Positions 1 to 9,042 are shown, counted from the stretch's first letter. The stretch is DNA of 64,000 bases from Pseudomonadota bacterium (GCA_021325555.1 JAJPGY010000023.1:62001-126000), one strand, 5' to 3'. Notes: generated by a model not told the origin, from the letters alone. Numbers and translations are program-made.

Positions 1-721
<721 letters not shown>

Positions 722-831
722 CGCGCCTGGTGTGCGTGCACGATCGGTTGGGGTCTTGCCTTCCAACCAGCCGCAATACGCAGCTAAGGCAGTCTTGCAT
801 GCTTGCCCGTCTCAGACAGGCGATGACCGGT

Positions 832-1008
832 TCAGTGGCTGGATACGCGGCCGCGATCGTGGTACCGGTTGGCCTTCTGCGGCCGCCCGCACATGAACAG
901 CGCCAGCAGTTTCAGTCTGCCTTTGGGCTCGTAAGAGGTGGGCGCGTGGCGTTCTTCCATCGCTCGCACAGTCAAGGGCGGCTGCTCCAAGCCTAAAACC
1001 AATGGCAT
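832..1008 (-). CDS. small unrecognised ORF (58 aa) with strong RBS and promoter
   Basis: A short reading frame on the minus strand starts at an ATG at 1008, preceded by a GGAGG Shine-Dalgarno a few bases upstream, and encodes 58 residues starting MPLVLGLEQPPLTVRAMEER. A TATAAT -10 box lies upstream on the same strand (complement of 1062-1067) and abuts a perfect 12-bp palindrome at 1067-1078. The residue composition (charged, with LKLLALF in the middle) looks protein-like. I do not recognise the family. It could be a genuine small regulated gene or a remnant of a longer one. Confidence 0.42.
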   Translation of the reverse strand: MPLVLGLEQPPLTVRAMEERHAPTSYEPKGRLKLLALFMCGRPQKANRYHDRGRVSSH

Positions 1009-1066
1009 AAACCTCCGGGCCGCCGTACCGGTAAAGCCTACGCTTTCAGGAGAGCGCGGAAATTAT

Positions 1067-1078
1067 ACCGATATCGGT
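1067..1078. promoter_or_regulatory. perfect 12-bp palindrome ACCGATATCGGT at a -10 box
   Basis: ACCGATATCGGT is self-complementary. On the minus strand it is followed directly by TATAAT (complement of 1062-1067), so it would lie in the -35/-10 spacer of the promoter for the small ORF at 832-1008, a classic repressor-operator position. The identical 12-mer recurs once in the window, at 62582-62593. The cognate regulator is unknown. Confidence 0.45.
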
Positions 1079-1217
1079 TTAGCTCCGGTTCGGGCCGCCG
1101 CAAGGGAGACCGGCCAGCTCAAGTTTGGCGTGGCGGGTTGAGAATTAATCAGTTCGGATTGAACTTCTTCGTCCTCTCCACCGTTTATATATTTGGAACT
1201 GTGCTGGAGAGCGTCTG

Positions 1218-2402
1218 ATGAATCCTGACCTCATTCTTCGAGAATCGCACGAAAAATTGCAGCTGAGCTCAGAATCGCTGCTGTCCACGTTATGGCAGCG
1301 GTTCAACACTGAGTTCCCAACCGCTGAGGACTGCCTGGACGAGCTGTGCAAAAGAGCCTCTGACGACGGCATTCTCAAGTGTCGTCATTGCGGAAGCGCA
1401 GAATTCAGCAAAGGATCAGGGTGCAGGCTGATCATCTGCAGAGATTGTCGAAAGCCTACCTGGCTGACTGCGGGAACCTTTTTTCATCACGTCCGCCTTC
1501 CTCGAGCCTGGTTGGGAGCCATCTGGCTCATGGAACGTGGAGCAAGCATTAGCGCCTGCAGGTTTCACAAGCTTGCCGGTATCGCCTATTCCACCGCCTG
1601 GAGCATATTCCATAAATTGTCCACCGTGATTAAGGACGCAATGGGGGTGAGCGCGAAGGAAGTGCCCTCCTCCCTGTTCGGATCCCTCGTTTGCAGGCGC
1701 AGCAGGGAAACTCCCGCCAGAGCCCATCCCCTTGCCGAGCAAGATGAGATTGAGAGCAGCAATCGGAATCCGGGGGGAAGGGGCCTCTGCTCTGGCGTCG
1801 AGCTACACACGTGGACACAAACCGCCTCTGTTGATGTTGGCTTGCAGCCAGCTTTTGCAATAGACCCGCAGGTGGATTCGGCAGGCATGCGTGCCGCTGG
1901 CCTGCCACCTTCGCAACCGCCGGACTGCCCGGACCTTTCACCGCAGGAGAAAAAAATATACGAGCTGATGGCCGCGCAAGAGCTTCACTTCGATGTCCTG
2001 TGTGCTGGCACTGGTTTGCCTGCCGGCGAGCTCTCCTCACTTCTGATCATAATGGAGCTGGGCGGGCTTATCCGGCGCCGGGCAGGCGACCGCTACGTCC
2101 GCTCGGTGGATGATTGCACCACGCAGCATCGGCGAATTGGTGCTCAGCTCGACGCCGGTCGGGACGCGATTCCACCGGAAGCAAAAGCGCTCGTCGAGAG
2201 AATCATCAACTTTGTACGGGGGCATTATCAGGCCATCAGCCGCAAATACCTCCAGAATTATCTCGCCGCGTATTGGTGCCATGCGGACAGGAGGCGATGG
2301 TGCCCGGGGGCCCTGCTCAAAGCCTGTTTTCGATTTGGTCCGGTTCGCAGCTGCGATATCGGCCGCTATGTCTCGCCGCTGCTGGTCAAAATCGCGCCCT
2401 GA
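1218..2402 (+). CDS. chimeric IS1595-type zinc ribbon / DprA-like winged-helix protein
   Basis: The protein has 394 residues. Residues ~30-110 match the N-terminal zinc-ribbon and HTH region of IS1595-family transposases: C55-x2-C58 and C74-x2-C77, then a WLTAGTFFH stretch. Residues ~235-310 read like the C-terminal winged helix of the DNA-uptake protein DprA (FDVLCAGTGLPAGELSSLL, then IRRRAGDRYVR). The last ~60 residues (SRKYLQNYLAAYW, then RFGPVRSCDIGRYVSPLL) recall the end of IS1595 transposases. The DDE catalytic core is absent; a low-complexity linker takes its place. It is probably a domesticated DNA-binding protein rather than an active transposase. No terminal inverted repeats or target duplications were seen around it. 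Confidence 0.7.
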   Translation: MNPDLILRESHEKLQLSSESLLSTLWQRFNTEFPTAEDCLDELCKRASDDGILKCRHCGSAEFSKGSGCRLIICRDCRKPTWLTAGTFFHHVRLPRAWLGAIWLMERGASISACRFHKLAGIAYSTAWSIFHKLSTVIKDAMGVSAKEVPSSLFGSLVCRRSRETPARAHPLAEQDEIESSNRNPGGRGLCSGVELHTWTQTASVDVGLQPAFAIDPQVDSAGMRAAGLPPSQPPDCPDLSPQEKKIYELMAAQELHFDVLCAGTGLPAGELSSLLIIMELGGLIRRRAGDRYVRSVDDCTTQHRRIGAQLDAGRDAIPPEAKALVERIINFVRGHYQAISRKYLQNYLAAYWCHADRRRWCPGALLKACFRFGPVRSCDIGRYVSPLLVKIAP

Positions 2403-2527
2403 CACCAAGTAGGGAAGGGAGAGCCGCCACTGCTCCGGTCGCGGCGATGGCCCGGTGAGCCAGGGTTGAGCGGGACTGATGCGCGCGCCGAAACGGAGGC
2501 TGACATCGTTCCGCCGGTCTTGTTTCG

Positions 2528-2872
2528 CTAGTACGGCGTCGGCACCAGGTCGCCCAGCAGGCCGACCACCGCTGGTGGATAATCGCCTTCGGGCTTGTAA
2601 AGCCTGAAGAGAACTTGATTACCGTCGAGAAAGGTGAGGACGGCCCGTCCCTCGTGAACGCCCAGATCCGCTCGCTTTACGCGCGACCAGTCGATATGCA
2701 GGTGGTGTGTGCCGTCGCCGAAGTCCAGCCGATCCTCGTTCCCCTCGGAGGTGATAGAGCACCGGTCGACGATGTGGGCAGTAACTCCTGGATGCCCGAT
2801 AGCCAGGCTCAGCGGCCCGACCTCCGCCAGGGCCTCGAAGAGCACCTTTTGCCGTTCGGATATTCTCGCCAT
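2528..2872 (-). CDS. small cytoplasmic protein, possibly a HemS/ChuX-like half domain
   Basis: 114 residues from the ATG at 2872; the frame is open to a TTG at 2899 but the ATG reading (MARISERQ) is preferred. The order of hydrophobic strands (GPLSLAIGHPGVTAHIV, then THHLHIDWSRVKRADLG, then RAVLTFLDGNQVLFRLYKP) resembles one half of the HemS/ChuS haem-utilisation fold, where an NPG-like turn and an F-D-G-like hairpin recur. This is a weak similarity judged by eye. It is divergent from aspartate kinase and has no haem-transport neighbours, so the function is open. Confidence 0.55.
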   Translation of the reverse strand: MARISERQKVLFEALAEVGPLSLAIGHPGVTAHIVDRCSITSEGNEDRLDFGDGTHHLHIDWSRVKRADLGVHEGRAVLTFLDGNQVLFRLYKPEGDYPPAVVGLLGDLVPTPY

Positions 2873-3240
2873 CTTCGAATCTCGCAAGCCGGGACGCAAA
2901 CCCAGCGCCAGAGCCAGCCGTGCCCTGCTCGAGCCCGGGCGCCGCCCGCCCGGCCGCTGCCAATCCCGAAAGCTAGCCTGCCGGCTGGCCGGTCAGCTAG
3001 AAAAGTATAGCCAACCAGCAGAGACTGAAGCATTGCGAGGTCTGAAGTGGTGATTAATCATCGGGAACCCGCTCGACCATATATCGTCCGGACATCCAGA
3101 TCCACGCAACCGGCACCACCACTCCTTAAATAATTTTCCCAGAGGCATGAATGCCTCCGGCAGGGGATCAGGCTATGATCTCTTGTCGGCTTGGGCTGGG
3201 CTGTCTGTCCCTCTCTCCAACGGCGCAGGTAGCCGGTGTA
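2873..3240. other. divergent spacer upstream of lysC
   Basis: About 370 bases between two divergent genes. It holds a perfect 7-2-7 inverted repeat (GAGGCAT-GA-ATGCCTC, 3142-3157) about 85 bases before lysC, and an AT-rich patch at 3125-3138 that may carry a promoter. No confident gene was seen. Confidence 0.4.
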
Positions 3241-4488
3241 ATGGCACGACTGGTTCAAAAGTTTGGCGGAACTTCGGTGGCGGATGTGCAGCGGATCCGC
3301 AAGGCAGCGGAGATCGCGGTCGCGGCGGCGGCCGAAGGTCATGAGGTGACGACGGTCGTCTCGGCCATGGGCCACACCACGGATCACCTGATCTCCCTGG
3401 CCGAGCAGGTGACAGCCGATCCCAACCCGCGGGAGCTGGACATGCTGCTCATGACCGGCGAGCAGCAGTCGATCGCCCTCATGACCATGGCCATCCAATC
3501 CCTGGGGGTTCCGGCGCGGTCGTTCACCGGCCCGCAGGCGGGCATCATCACCGAGCATCGTCACGGTTACGCCTCCATCAAGGAGGTGCGCGCCCACCCG
3601 GTCGAAGCCAGCCTCAAGCGTGGCGAGATCGCTGTGGTCGCCGGCTTTCAGGGGCTGTCGGACAACAACGAGTTTACGACCCTGGGGCGAGGCGGCTCGG
3701 ACACGACGGCCGTGGCCCTGGCTTCCGCGCTCGAGGCAGAGCGTTGCGATATATATACGGATGTAAACGGGGTCTACACGGCCGATCCCCGTTTGCTCAG
3801 CGAGGCCCGCAAGCTGGCGGCGATCAGCTATGAGGAGATGCTGGAGCTGGCCGCGGGCGGGGCGCAGGTGATGAACGCGCGCTCGGTCGAGCTGGCCATG
3901 GACACACAGGTGCCCGTGCGTGTCCGGTCCACATTCGAGCCGCACGATGACGGCACGCTGATCACCAACTTCATGTCCGCTCCGAACTACACCATTTGCG
4001 GTATCGCATGCGACATGAGTCATGCGTCGTTGATTCTGACATCGCCGGTGATCGAGGCCAGCCGCGCCTCGCTGGAAGGCGTCTCCGGATTGTTCACACG
4101 GCTCAAGGAGCTGCGCATCCAAACGGATATGGTGATGCTGCTGGCCAGGGAAGACGAGCCGTCCCAGGAGCTGGCCTTCACGGTCGAGCGGCGGGCCTTG
4201 CCGCGCGTGCAGGCGATCATCCAGGCGCTGGACAGCGAGCTCGGTCACCCGAAGCTCTCGATCGACACCGATATAGCCAGAATCTCGGTGGTCGGGCGCG
4301 GGCTGACGGCGCGGCCGGTCGTAGTGGCGGATATCTTCGAGGTCCTGTTCAATGCCTCCATTTCGGTGCAGATGGTGGCAACCGGCGATATAAAAGTGAG
4401 CGCCCTCGTTCCGGCCAAGCACGCGCGCGACGCGGTCAAGCTGATTCATAACCGGTTTGATCTGTCCGGCGCCAACTGCGGTTCCTGA
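3241..4488 (+). CDS. lysC: aspartate kinase
   Basis: Aspartokinase phosphorylates L-aspartate, the first step towards lysine, threonine, methionine and diaminopimelate. Starting at the ATG at 3241 gives 415 residues beginning MARLVQKFGGTSV, the family N-terminus; an upstream in-frame ATG exists but would add an atypical 30-residue tail. Visible motifs are KFGGTSVAD (nucleotide/aspartate binding), the GRGGSDTTAVALA loop, and DIYTDVNGVYTADPR. Residues ~265-410 form the two regulatory ACT domains, so lysine and/or threonine feedback is likely. It is monofunctional (no homoserine dehydrogenase domain). Confidence 0.96.
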   Translation: MARLVQKFGGTSVADVQRIRKAAEIAVAAAAEGHEVTTVVSAMGHTTDHLISLAEQVTADPNPRELDMLLMTGEQQSIALMTMAIQSLGVPARSFTGPQAGIITEHRHGYASIKEVRAHPVEASLKRGEIAVVAGFQGLSDNNEFTTLGRGGSDTTAVALASALEAERCDIYTDVNGVYTADPRLLSEARKLAAISYEEMLELAAGGAQVMNARSVELAMDTQVPVRVRSTFEPHDDGTLITNFMSAPNYTICGIACDMSHASLILTSPVIEASRASLEGVSGLFTRLKELRIQTDMVMLLAREDEPSQELAFTVERRALPRVQAIIQALDSELGHPKLSIDTDIARISVVGRGLTARPVVVADIFEVLFNASISVQMVATGDIKVSALVPAKHARDAVKLIHNRFDLSGANCGS

Positions 4489-4502
4489 CCTCCGGCCGGC
4501 AG

Positions 4503-5192
4503 TTATTTGTGGTGGACAGCGGCGGCGTATTCCTGGCGCAGGCTCGCCAGCATCTTGCTGCCCTGAACGGGCGACCTCTCCTGGATCACGATCGCCCGCT
4601 GGAGGGAGTCAGCCGCCTGCGGGTATTTGCGGTCCAGCAGGTAGCACCGCCCGAGCTGCTCCAGGGTCGCCGCGGCCAGCACCGACTGCTCGCCGAACGC
4701 CCGCCGTCTGATCGCCAGGGCGCGCTCGTACAGCTGCTCCGCGTCCGCGTATCGCCCGTGCATCTGCTCTACCTCGCCCAGCAAGGCCAGGGTCGTGGCC
4801 ACGTCCGGGTGGTCGGGGCCCAGCGTCTTTTCGCGAATTCTCAGCAGGTGCCGGTAAAAGGGCCCGAGGCTGGGACATTTGGCGCCCGCGCAAGAAGAGG
4901 CTATGAGCTCGTTGAGCGCGGGGATCAATCGGGGATCATCCTGCCCGTACGCCTGCTCCTGGGAATGCAGAACCCGCTCGGCCATCTCCGCGGCCTGCTC
5001 GAACTCGTGCTGGTGCCTCAGTGCCTGCGCTGCTTGCAGTCTGCCCTGCATGCTGGCCGCGAAGTGTTGCTCGTCGCTTACGGCGGGCGCCGACCCGGAT
5101 CGCTGCCAGACCTTCGGCCGCGGCGAGCAGGCCGCAACCAGCGGCACCGCCGTCAAGGTTATTGCCAGAAGCTTGGGCCGGGAAATTGGCAT
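4503..5192 (-). CDS. TPR lipoprotein
   Basis: 229 residues from an ATG. The N-terminus is a lipoprotein signal with lipobox LVAAC (Cys around 22). The rest consists of tetratricopeptide repeats of the kinesin-light-chain type (for example YADAEQLYERALAIRR and YPQAADSLQRAIVIQE), separated by a short Cys-containing loop (SSCAGAKC). TPRs mediate protein contacts, here presumably at the periplasmic face of a membrane. It converges on lysC with a 14-base gap and is divergent from the next gene. Confidence 0.8.
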   Translation of the reverse strand: MPISRPKLLAITLTAVPLVAACSPRPKVWQRSGSAPAVSDEQHFAASMQGRLQAAQALRHQHEFEQAAEMAERVLHSQEQAYGQDDPRLIPALNELIASSCAGAKCPSLGPFYRHLLRIREKTLGPDHPDVATTLALLGEVEQMHGRYADAEQLYERALAIRRRAFGEQSVLAAATLEQLGRCYLLDRKYPQAADSLQRAIVIQERSPVQGSKMLASLRQEYAAAVHHK

Positions 5193-5202
5193 CGGATTAG
5201 AT

Positions 5203-5233
5203 TTGCGCCGAACTGATCGTCTACGCTTATAAT
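5203..5233 (+). promoter_or_regulatory. promoter for the coiled-coil/TPR gene pair
   Basis: A consensus -10 TATAAT at 5228-5233 lies 27 bases before the ATG at 5261. The nearest -35-like hexamer is TTGCGC at 5203-5208, with a long 19-base spacer, so recognition may lean on the -10. Confidence 0.45.
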
Positions 5234-5260
5234 AGCAACGACTGATCGAGGTTATCGGCT

Positions 5261-5635
5261 ATGTCGCCACCATCTTTTGACAACATAATCAACAAGTTCA
5301 AGGCAACAACAAAACAGGCAGCCGATCAAATGGGACGCGCGGCGAAAATCGCCAAGCTGAAAATGGAGATCATGACGCAGAACGGGGAGAAGTCCCGCCT
5401 TCTGCAATCCATGGGAGAGAAGACCTATCAACTGTATCTGGACACCAGCGGCCTCGACGGCTCCGCTCTCCAGGAGCGCGTGCGCAACGAGATCAGCATG
5501 ATCCAGCGCATCGAGTCGCGCGTAAGGGAGATAGAAGGCGAGATCGCCGATCTGCAGGCCCTTGTCGCAAACGCGGATGTCACCGACGCCACGGAAGTGA
5601 AGGAAGTACATGACGAGCAACAGAAAACAGACTAG
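5261..5635 (+). CDS. small coiled-coil protein, unknown function
   Basis: 124 residues with no signal peptide or membrane segment. Two helical stretches dominate: a Lys/Ala-rich N-terminal helix (KFKATTKQAADQMGRAAKIA) and a charged heptad-like C-terminal helix (ISMIQRIESRVREIEGEIADLQ). The ATG has a GAGG a few bases upstream. Its 3' end overlaps the next gene by 26 bases, so the two are probably translated together. The family is not recognised; it may be a cytoplasmic scaffold or shock-type coiled-coil protein. Confidence 0.75.
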   Translation: MSPPSFDNIINKFKATTKQAADQMGRAAKIAKLKMEIMTQNGEKSRLLQSMGEKTYQLYLDTSGLDGSALQERVRNEISMIQRIESRVREIEGEIADLQALVANADVTDATEVKEVHDEQQKTD

Positions 5636-6260
5636 CTTCTTTCTGGGCATGGTATCGCTGATGATGCCGGCCGCTTTGATCGCGCCTCCGGCCCTGGGCG
5701 ACGCGATCTCGCCGAGAATGAACAACGGCGACCGCGAGTATTCGACGGAGAAGCCGAACTCCGCCTATTACGGCCGCGGCACGGCCGGGCGGCAGGTCGA
5801 GGCCTCGGAGCTGCGCCTGCAAGGCGACCAGCTGATGGCCGACGGGGAGCTCGAGGAGGCGCGAAAGAAGCTGGGCAAGGCGGTCAAGCTGGATCCCGGA
5901 GATCCGGACGGTCACATCATGTACGCCCGCTGCATCACCAAGATCCTCTTTTCCAAGAAGACCGTGGACGAGTCGCTGCTGGCGCGTTGCATCGGTGAGT
6001 GGCGCTTGATCGCCTATCACGATGCCGACCAGCTCGAGCAGGCGGAAGCCAAAGCGCAAGCCAAACGGCTGATCAAGATAGCCAAGGTGCTGGAGAAGCG
6101 GAAGCGGGACAGGGAAAAGGAAAAGGAAAAGGAGCAGCAAGGCGGCTTGCTGGCTCAGAAGACGGCGACCAAGGAAGAATCCAGCGACAGGCCAGCCGAA
6201 AAGAACAAGCAGGAAGAAAAGGAGCCATCGCTGTCCGAGGGCAATCCGGACGACGAGTAG
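5610..6260 (+). CDS. secreted TPR protein with a charged coiled-coil tail
   Basis: 216 residues. The first ~30 form a Sec signal peptide (SFFLGMVSLMMPAALIAPPA). One or two TPR-like helices follow (LMADGELEEARKKLGKAVKL). The C-terminal third is a highly charged KRDREKEKEKEQQ segment ending in a disordered acidic tail. The start is supported by AAGGA just upstream and by overlap with the preceding gene. It probably works in the periplasm or cell envelope; no specific function can be assigned. Confidence 0.75.
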   Translation: MTSNRKQTSFFLGMVSLMMPAALIAPPALGDAISPRMNNGDREYSTEKPNSAYYGRGTAGRQVEASELRLQGDQLMADGELEEARKKLGKAVKLDPGDPDGHIMYARCITKILFSKKTVDESLLARCIGEWRLIAYHDADQLEQAEAKAQAKRLIKIAKVLEKRKRDREKEKEKEQQGGLLAQKTATKEESSDRPAEKNKQEEKEPSLSEGNPDDE

Positions 6261-6264
6261 AGCC

Positions 6265-6939
6265 TTGGACTTCGATGAGTTGAATGGCGAGATCACCTGC
6301 TGCCGGCGCTGCCCGCGTCTTGTCGAATACCGGGAGGCTGTCGCCCGGGAAAAGAGAAAAGCCTTCCGCGAGTGGACATACTGGGGACGGCCGGTAACCG
6401 GCTTCGGCGATCCGAAGGCTCGACTGCTGATCGTCGGCCTGGCTCCTGCCGCTCATGGAGCCAATCGCACCGGGCGCATCTTCACCGGCGACAGGTCCGG
6501 TAGCTTTCTCATGCAGGGATTGCATGCGGCCGGCTTCGCCAACAAACCGGACAGCGTCCACCGCGATGACGGGCTTAAGCTCAAGGACGCATTCATAACC
6601 GCCATCATTCGCTGTGCGCCGCCGGCCAACAAGCCGTTGCCTCAGGAGATCTTGCACTGCCGGCCGTACCTGCTGGCCGAGCTCGATCTGCTGACGAACG
6701 TGAAGGCCGTTTTGGCCCTGGGCCGGATCGGCATGGATGGCTACCTGGACGCGCTGGCCGCGCGGGACGAGCGGGTCAAGCGCCTGCCTTTCTCGCACGG
6801 CGCCGAATTCCAGCTGCCGGTGCCGTATCCGCGCTTGTTCGTCTCCTACCACCCGAGCCAGCAGAACACCCAGACCGGAAAACTGACCGCTGCCCAGTTC
6901 GGCGACGTGCTCAGGCGCATCAGGAAGTTCCTCGGTTAG
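6265..6939 (+). CDS. uracil-DNA glycosylase, family 5 (UDGb)
   Basis: Removes uracil and other deaminated bases from DNA. The 224-residue protein starts at a TTG four bases after the previous stop; no nearby in-frame ATG exists. Family-5 signatures are present: LIVGLAPAAHGANRTGRIF (motif 1, no Asn/Asp water activator, as in UDGb) and SYHPSQQNTQTGKLT (the HPS motif). N-terminal cysteines (CCRRCPRL) and later ones fit the 4Fe-4S cluster of family 4/5 enzymes. It converges on the lipoyl gene, with a 20-base overlap of the 3' ends. Confidence 0.9.
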   Translation: MDFDELNGEITCCRRCPRLVEYREAVAREKRKAFREWTYWGRPVTGFGDPKARLLIVGLAPAAHGANRTGRIFTGDRSGSFLMQGLHAAGFANKPDSVHRDDGLKLKDAFITAIIRCAPPANKPLPQEILHCRPYLLAELDLLTNVKAVLALGRIGMDGYLDALAARDERVKRLPFSHGAEFQLPVPYPRLFVSYHPSQQNTQTGKLTAAQFGDVLRRIRKFLG

Positions 6940-7735
6940 CCGGCGCAGGCGCACACGAATACTGGGCCCGCAATCTGGCGACCAGGCCGAGCTCGAAGTT
7001 GGTGAGCGGCTCGGTCTGGAAGCCGGCCTCGAATGCTGACTGAAAGCCGGCTTTGAGGGCCTCCTGCAGCTCGGGGAAAGAGAAGCGCCGCCCCGCCGCC
7101 TCGAAGAGGTTCACATGGCGCGGGCCGCCGTTGGAGGCAGAAGCGCCGGCCGGGAGCAATTCCGGCATCAGACGTTGATCTTGGTCCAGGAGGATGCTGC
7201 CGTGTTGCAGGACGGCACCCCGCCGGCGCAGCTGGGCGCTGCCGGCAATCTTGACCCCGCCTATGTGAAGGTCACTGCCGGTGGTGGCGTGAAAGCAATC
7301 GTGAAGGTGGCGGTAGGGAGTGTGCGCGTCGCCGAGCTCCAGGTTCAGACCGAGCAATTTGAAGCCGTACTGCAACCCGGCGCAGATCTGCCTGTAGGCC
7401 GCGCTGACGCTTTCGCTGAGCGTGCCGTCCGCCGAGGAGGCCACGAAGGAATATGTCAGATCGCCGTAGTGCAGAACGGCGCGGCCGCCGGTCGGCCGCC
7501 GCACGACATCGAATCCCCTGGCTTGGGCCTTTTCCAGCAGGTCGGCGGGGATTTTCTGGGTGTGACCGACGGAAATAGCCGGCGGGTCGAAACCGTACAA
7601 CCTGAGCGTGGGTGGCACGGCGCCCGCCAGGTGCGCTTCGAGAATGGCCTCGTCGACGGCCATGTTGGTTTCGCCGCTGTGCGCGGCAAAGGCGATCAGG
7701 CGCCAGCGCCGTTCGTCGTGGACCGGCTCAATCAT
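6920..7735 (-). CDS. lipM: octanoyltransferase LipM / lipoate-protein ligase family
   Basis: 271 residues of the BPL/LplA fold (PF03099). GGRAVLHYGDLTYS is the lipoyl-binding signature and GVKIAGSAQLRRRGAVLQHG follows with the conserved Lys. A Cys in HDCFHATTG sits where LipM octanoyltransferases carry the acyl-thioester nucleophile, which favours octanoyl transfer from acyl-ACP over ATP-dependent ligation. It loads lipoyl domains of 2-oxoacid dehydrogenases or GcvH. The start codon overlaps the deoA stop by four bases (ATGA), so it is translationally coupled as the second gene of that operon. Confidence 0.85.
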   Translation of the reverse strand: MIEPVHDERRWRLIAFAAHSGETNMAVDEAILEAHLAGAVPPTLRLYGFDPPAISVGHTQKIPADLLEKAQARGFDVVRRPTGGRAVLHYGDLTYSFVASSADGTLSESVSAAYRQICAGLQYGFKLLGLNLELGDAHTPYRHLHDCFHATTGSDLHIGGVKIAGSAQLRRRGAVLQHGSILLDQDQRLMPELLPAGASASNGGPRHVNLFEAAGRRFSFPELQEALKAGFQSAFEAGFQTEPLTNFELGLVARLRAQYSCAPAPANRGTS

Positions 7736-9042
7736 CCCATCCGCGCCTTGATAAGCGATGGCCTGGACACCGGCGATGAGCTGTAGGTGATGGCCTCGCT
7801 CAACTTCTCCGCCGCCGCCTTGTAGTCCGCTTCCGAGTCGGCGTGGATGACCGCCACGGGTTGCCCGCCCTCAACCACGTCGCCGGCCTTGGCCTTGAGC
7901 ACGACGCCCACGGCCAGGTTTATTGGATCGCCCTTCTCGGCCCGCCCTGCCCCCATGAGCTTGCAGGCCTCGGCCACCTTCCTGCCATCTAGATGTTCGA
8001 CCCACAACTTGCCGTTTGCTGGCGCGTTCAACAGGAAGCGATGTCTGGATTGCGGCATCAGTTCCGGTTTCTCGATGACGTCCGGGTTGCCTCCCTGGGC
8101 GACGATGATCTGCCGAAACTTCTCCAGAGCCTCCCCGGATGAGATCAGCTCTTCGAGCGCCGTCCGCGCGGCAGCCTCGTCCGGCTGCCTGCCTGCCTTG
8201 ACCAGCGCCAGCGAGCCAAGCGACAGGCACAGCTCGCGCAGGTCCTCGGGCCCGCTTCCGCCCAGCGTGTCGATCGCCTCCATCACCTCCAGCGTGTGGC
8301 CGACCGCGCAACCGAGCGGCTGCTCCATGTCGGTGACCACCGCGGTGACCGGCTTGTTGAGCCGCTTGCCGACCTCGCTCAAGGTCTCGGCCAGCTGCCT
8401 GGCCTTGTCCTCGGTCTCCATGATCGCGCCGCGCCCGCACTTCACGTCCAGAATGATCAGGTTGGTGCCGGCGGCAAATTTCTTGGAGAGGATCGAGCTC
8501 ACGATAAGCGGCAGCGAGTCGACCGTTCCCGTCACGTCGCGCAGGGCGTACATCTTGCCGTCGGCCGGGGCCAGCTCGGCTGTCTGGCCGCCTATGGCGG
8601 CGCCTACCTTTCGCACCTGCTCGACGAACTGCTCGGTGGTGAGGTTGACGTTGAATCCGGGGATCGCCTCCAGCTTGTCGAGCGTGCCGCCGGTGTGCCC
8701 GAGACCGCGCCCGGAAAGCTTGGCCATCGGTACGCCCGCCGCAGCCAGCAACGGCGCGAAGACAAGCGTCGTCTTGTCGCCGACGCCGCCCGTGCTGTGC
8801 TTGTCGCCCACTATCTTGCCGATGCCCGACAGATCGAGCACCTGCCCGGAATGGGTCATGGCGTCGGTGAGGTCGGTCGTCTCCTGGATCGTCATGCCGC
8901 GCCAGCACACGGCCATCAGCCAGGCCGCCAGCTGGTAGTCCTTCAGCGAGTCGGTCATTATGCCGTTGACGATGAAGTCGATCTCTTCCCTGGAGTGAGC
9001 CTGCCCAGAGCGTTTCGCAACAATCAGATCTACCATTCGCAT
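7732..9042 (-). CDS. deoA: thymidine / pyrimidine-nucleoside phosphorylase
   Basis: 436 residues, full family length. It reversibly phosphorolyses thymidine (and possibly uridine) to base plus (deoxy)ribose-1-phosphate in nucleoside salvage. Motifs are KHSTGGVGDKTTLVFAPL (phosphate binding), the family signature SGRGLGHTGGTLDKLE, and a C-terminal all-beta domain with the KAKAGDVV lipoyl-like turn. The glycosyl-transferase-3 N-terminal helical domain starts at MRMVDLI. It heads a two-gene operon with lipM and is divergent from the small RNA at 9153. Confidence 0.94.
   Translation of the reverse strand: MRMVDLIVAKRSGQAHSREEIDFIVNGIMTDSLKDYQLAAWLMAVCWRGMTIQETTDLTDAMTHSGQVLDLSGIGKIVGDKHSTGGVGDKTTLVFAPLLAAAGVPMAKLSGRGLGHTGGTLDKLEAIPGFNVNLTTEQFVEQVRKVGAAIGGQTAELAPADGKMYALRDVTGTVDSLPLIVSSILSKKFAAGTNLIILDVKCGRGAIMETEDKARQLAETLSEVGKRLNKPVTAVVTDMEQPLGCAVGHTLEVMEAIDTLGGSGPEDLRELCLSLGSLALVKAGRQPDEAAARTALEELISSGEALEKFRQIIVAQGGNPDVIEKPELMPQSRHRFLLNAPANGKLWVEHLDGRKVAEACKLMGAGRAEKGDPINLAVGVVLKAKAGDVVEGGQPVAVIHADSEADYKAAAEKLSEAITYSSSPVSRPSLIKARMG

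Larger units (their letters stand above)
722..1217. other. long spacer between hutU and the IS1595/DprA chimera
   Basis: Nearly 500 bases without a long gene. It contains the 58-residue minus-strand ORF and the palindrome listed separately. The plus-strand frames here (645-896, 730-996, 938-1141) lack family features and have Arg/Pro-rich shadow-like composition. No obvious intrinsic terminator for hutU was seen. The end of the spacer (about 1140-1215) is AT-richer and probably holds the promoter of the downstream gene. Confidence 0.5.

Noticed and set aside
3058..4449. 463-codon minus-strand open frame opposite lysC
   Set aside because: Composition is His/Arg/Gly-rich with no family features and it mirrors the codon structure of the convincing aspartate kinase; a GC-rich antisense shadow.
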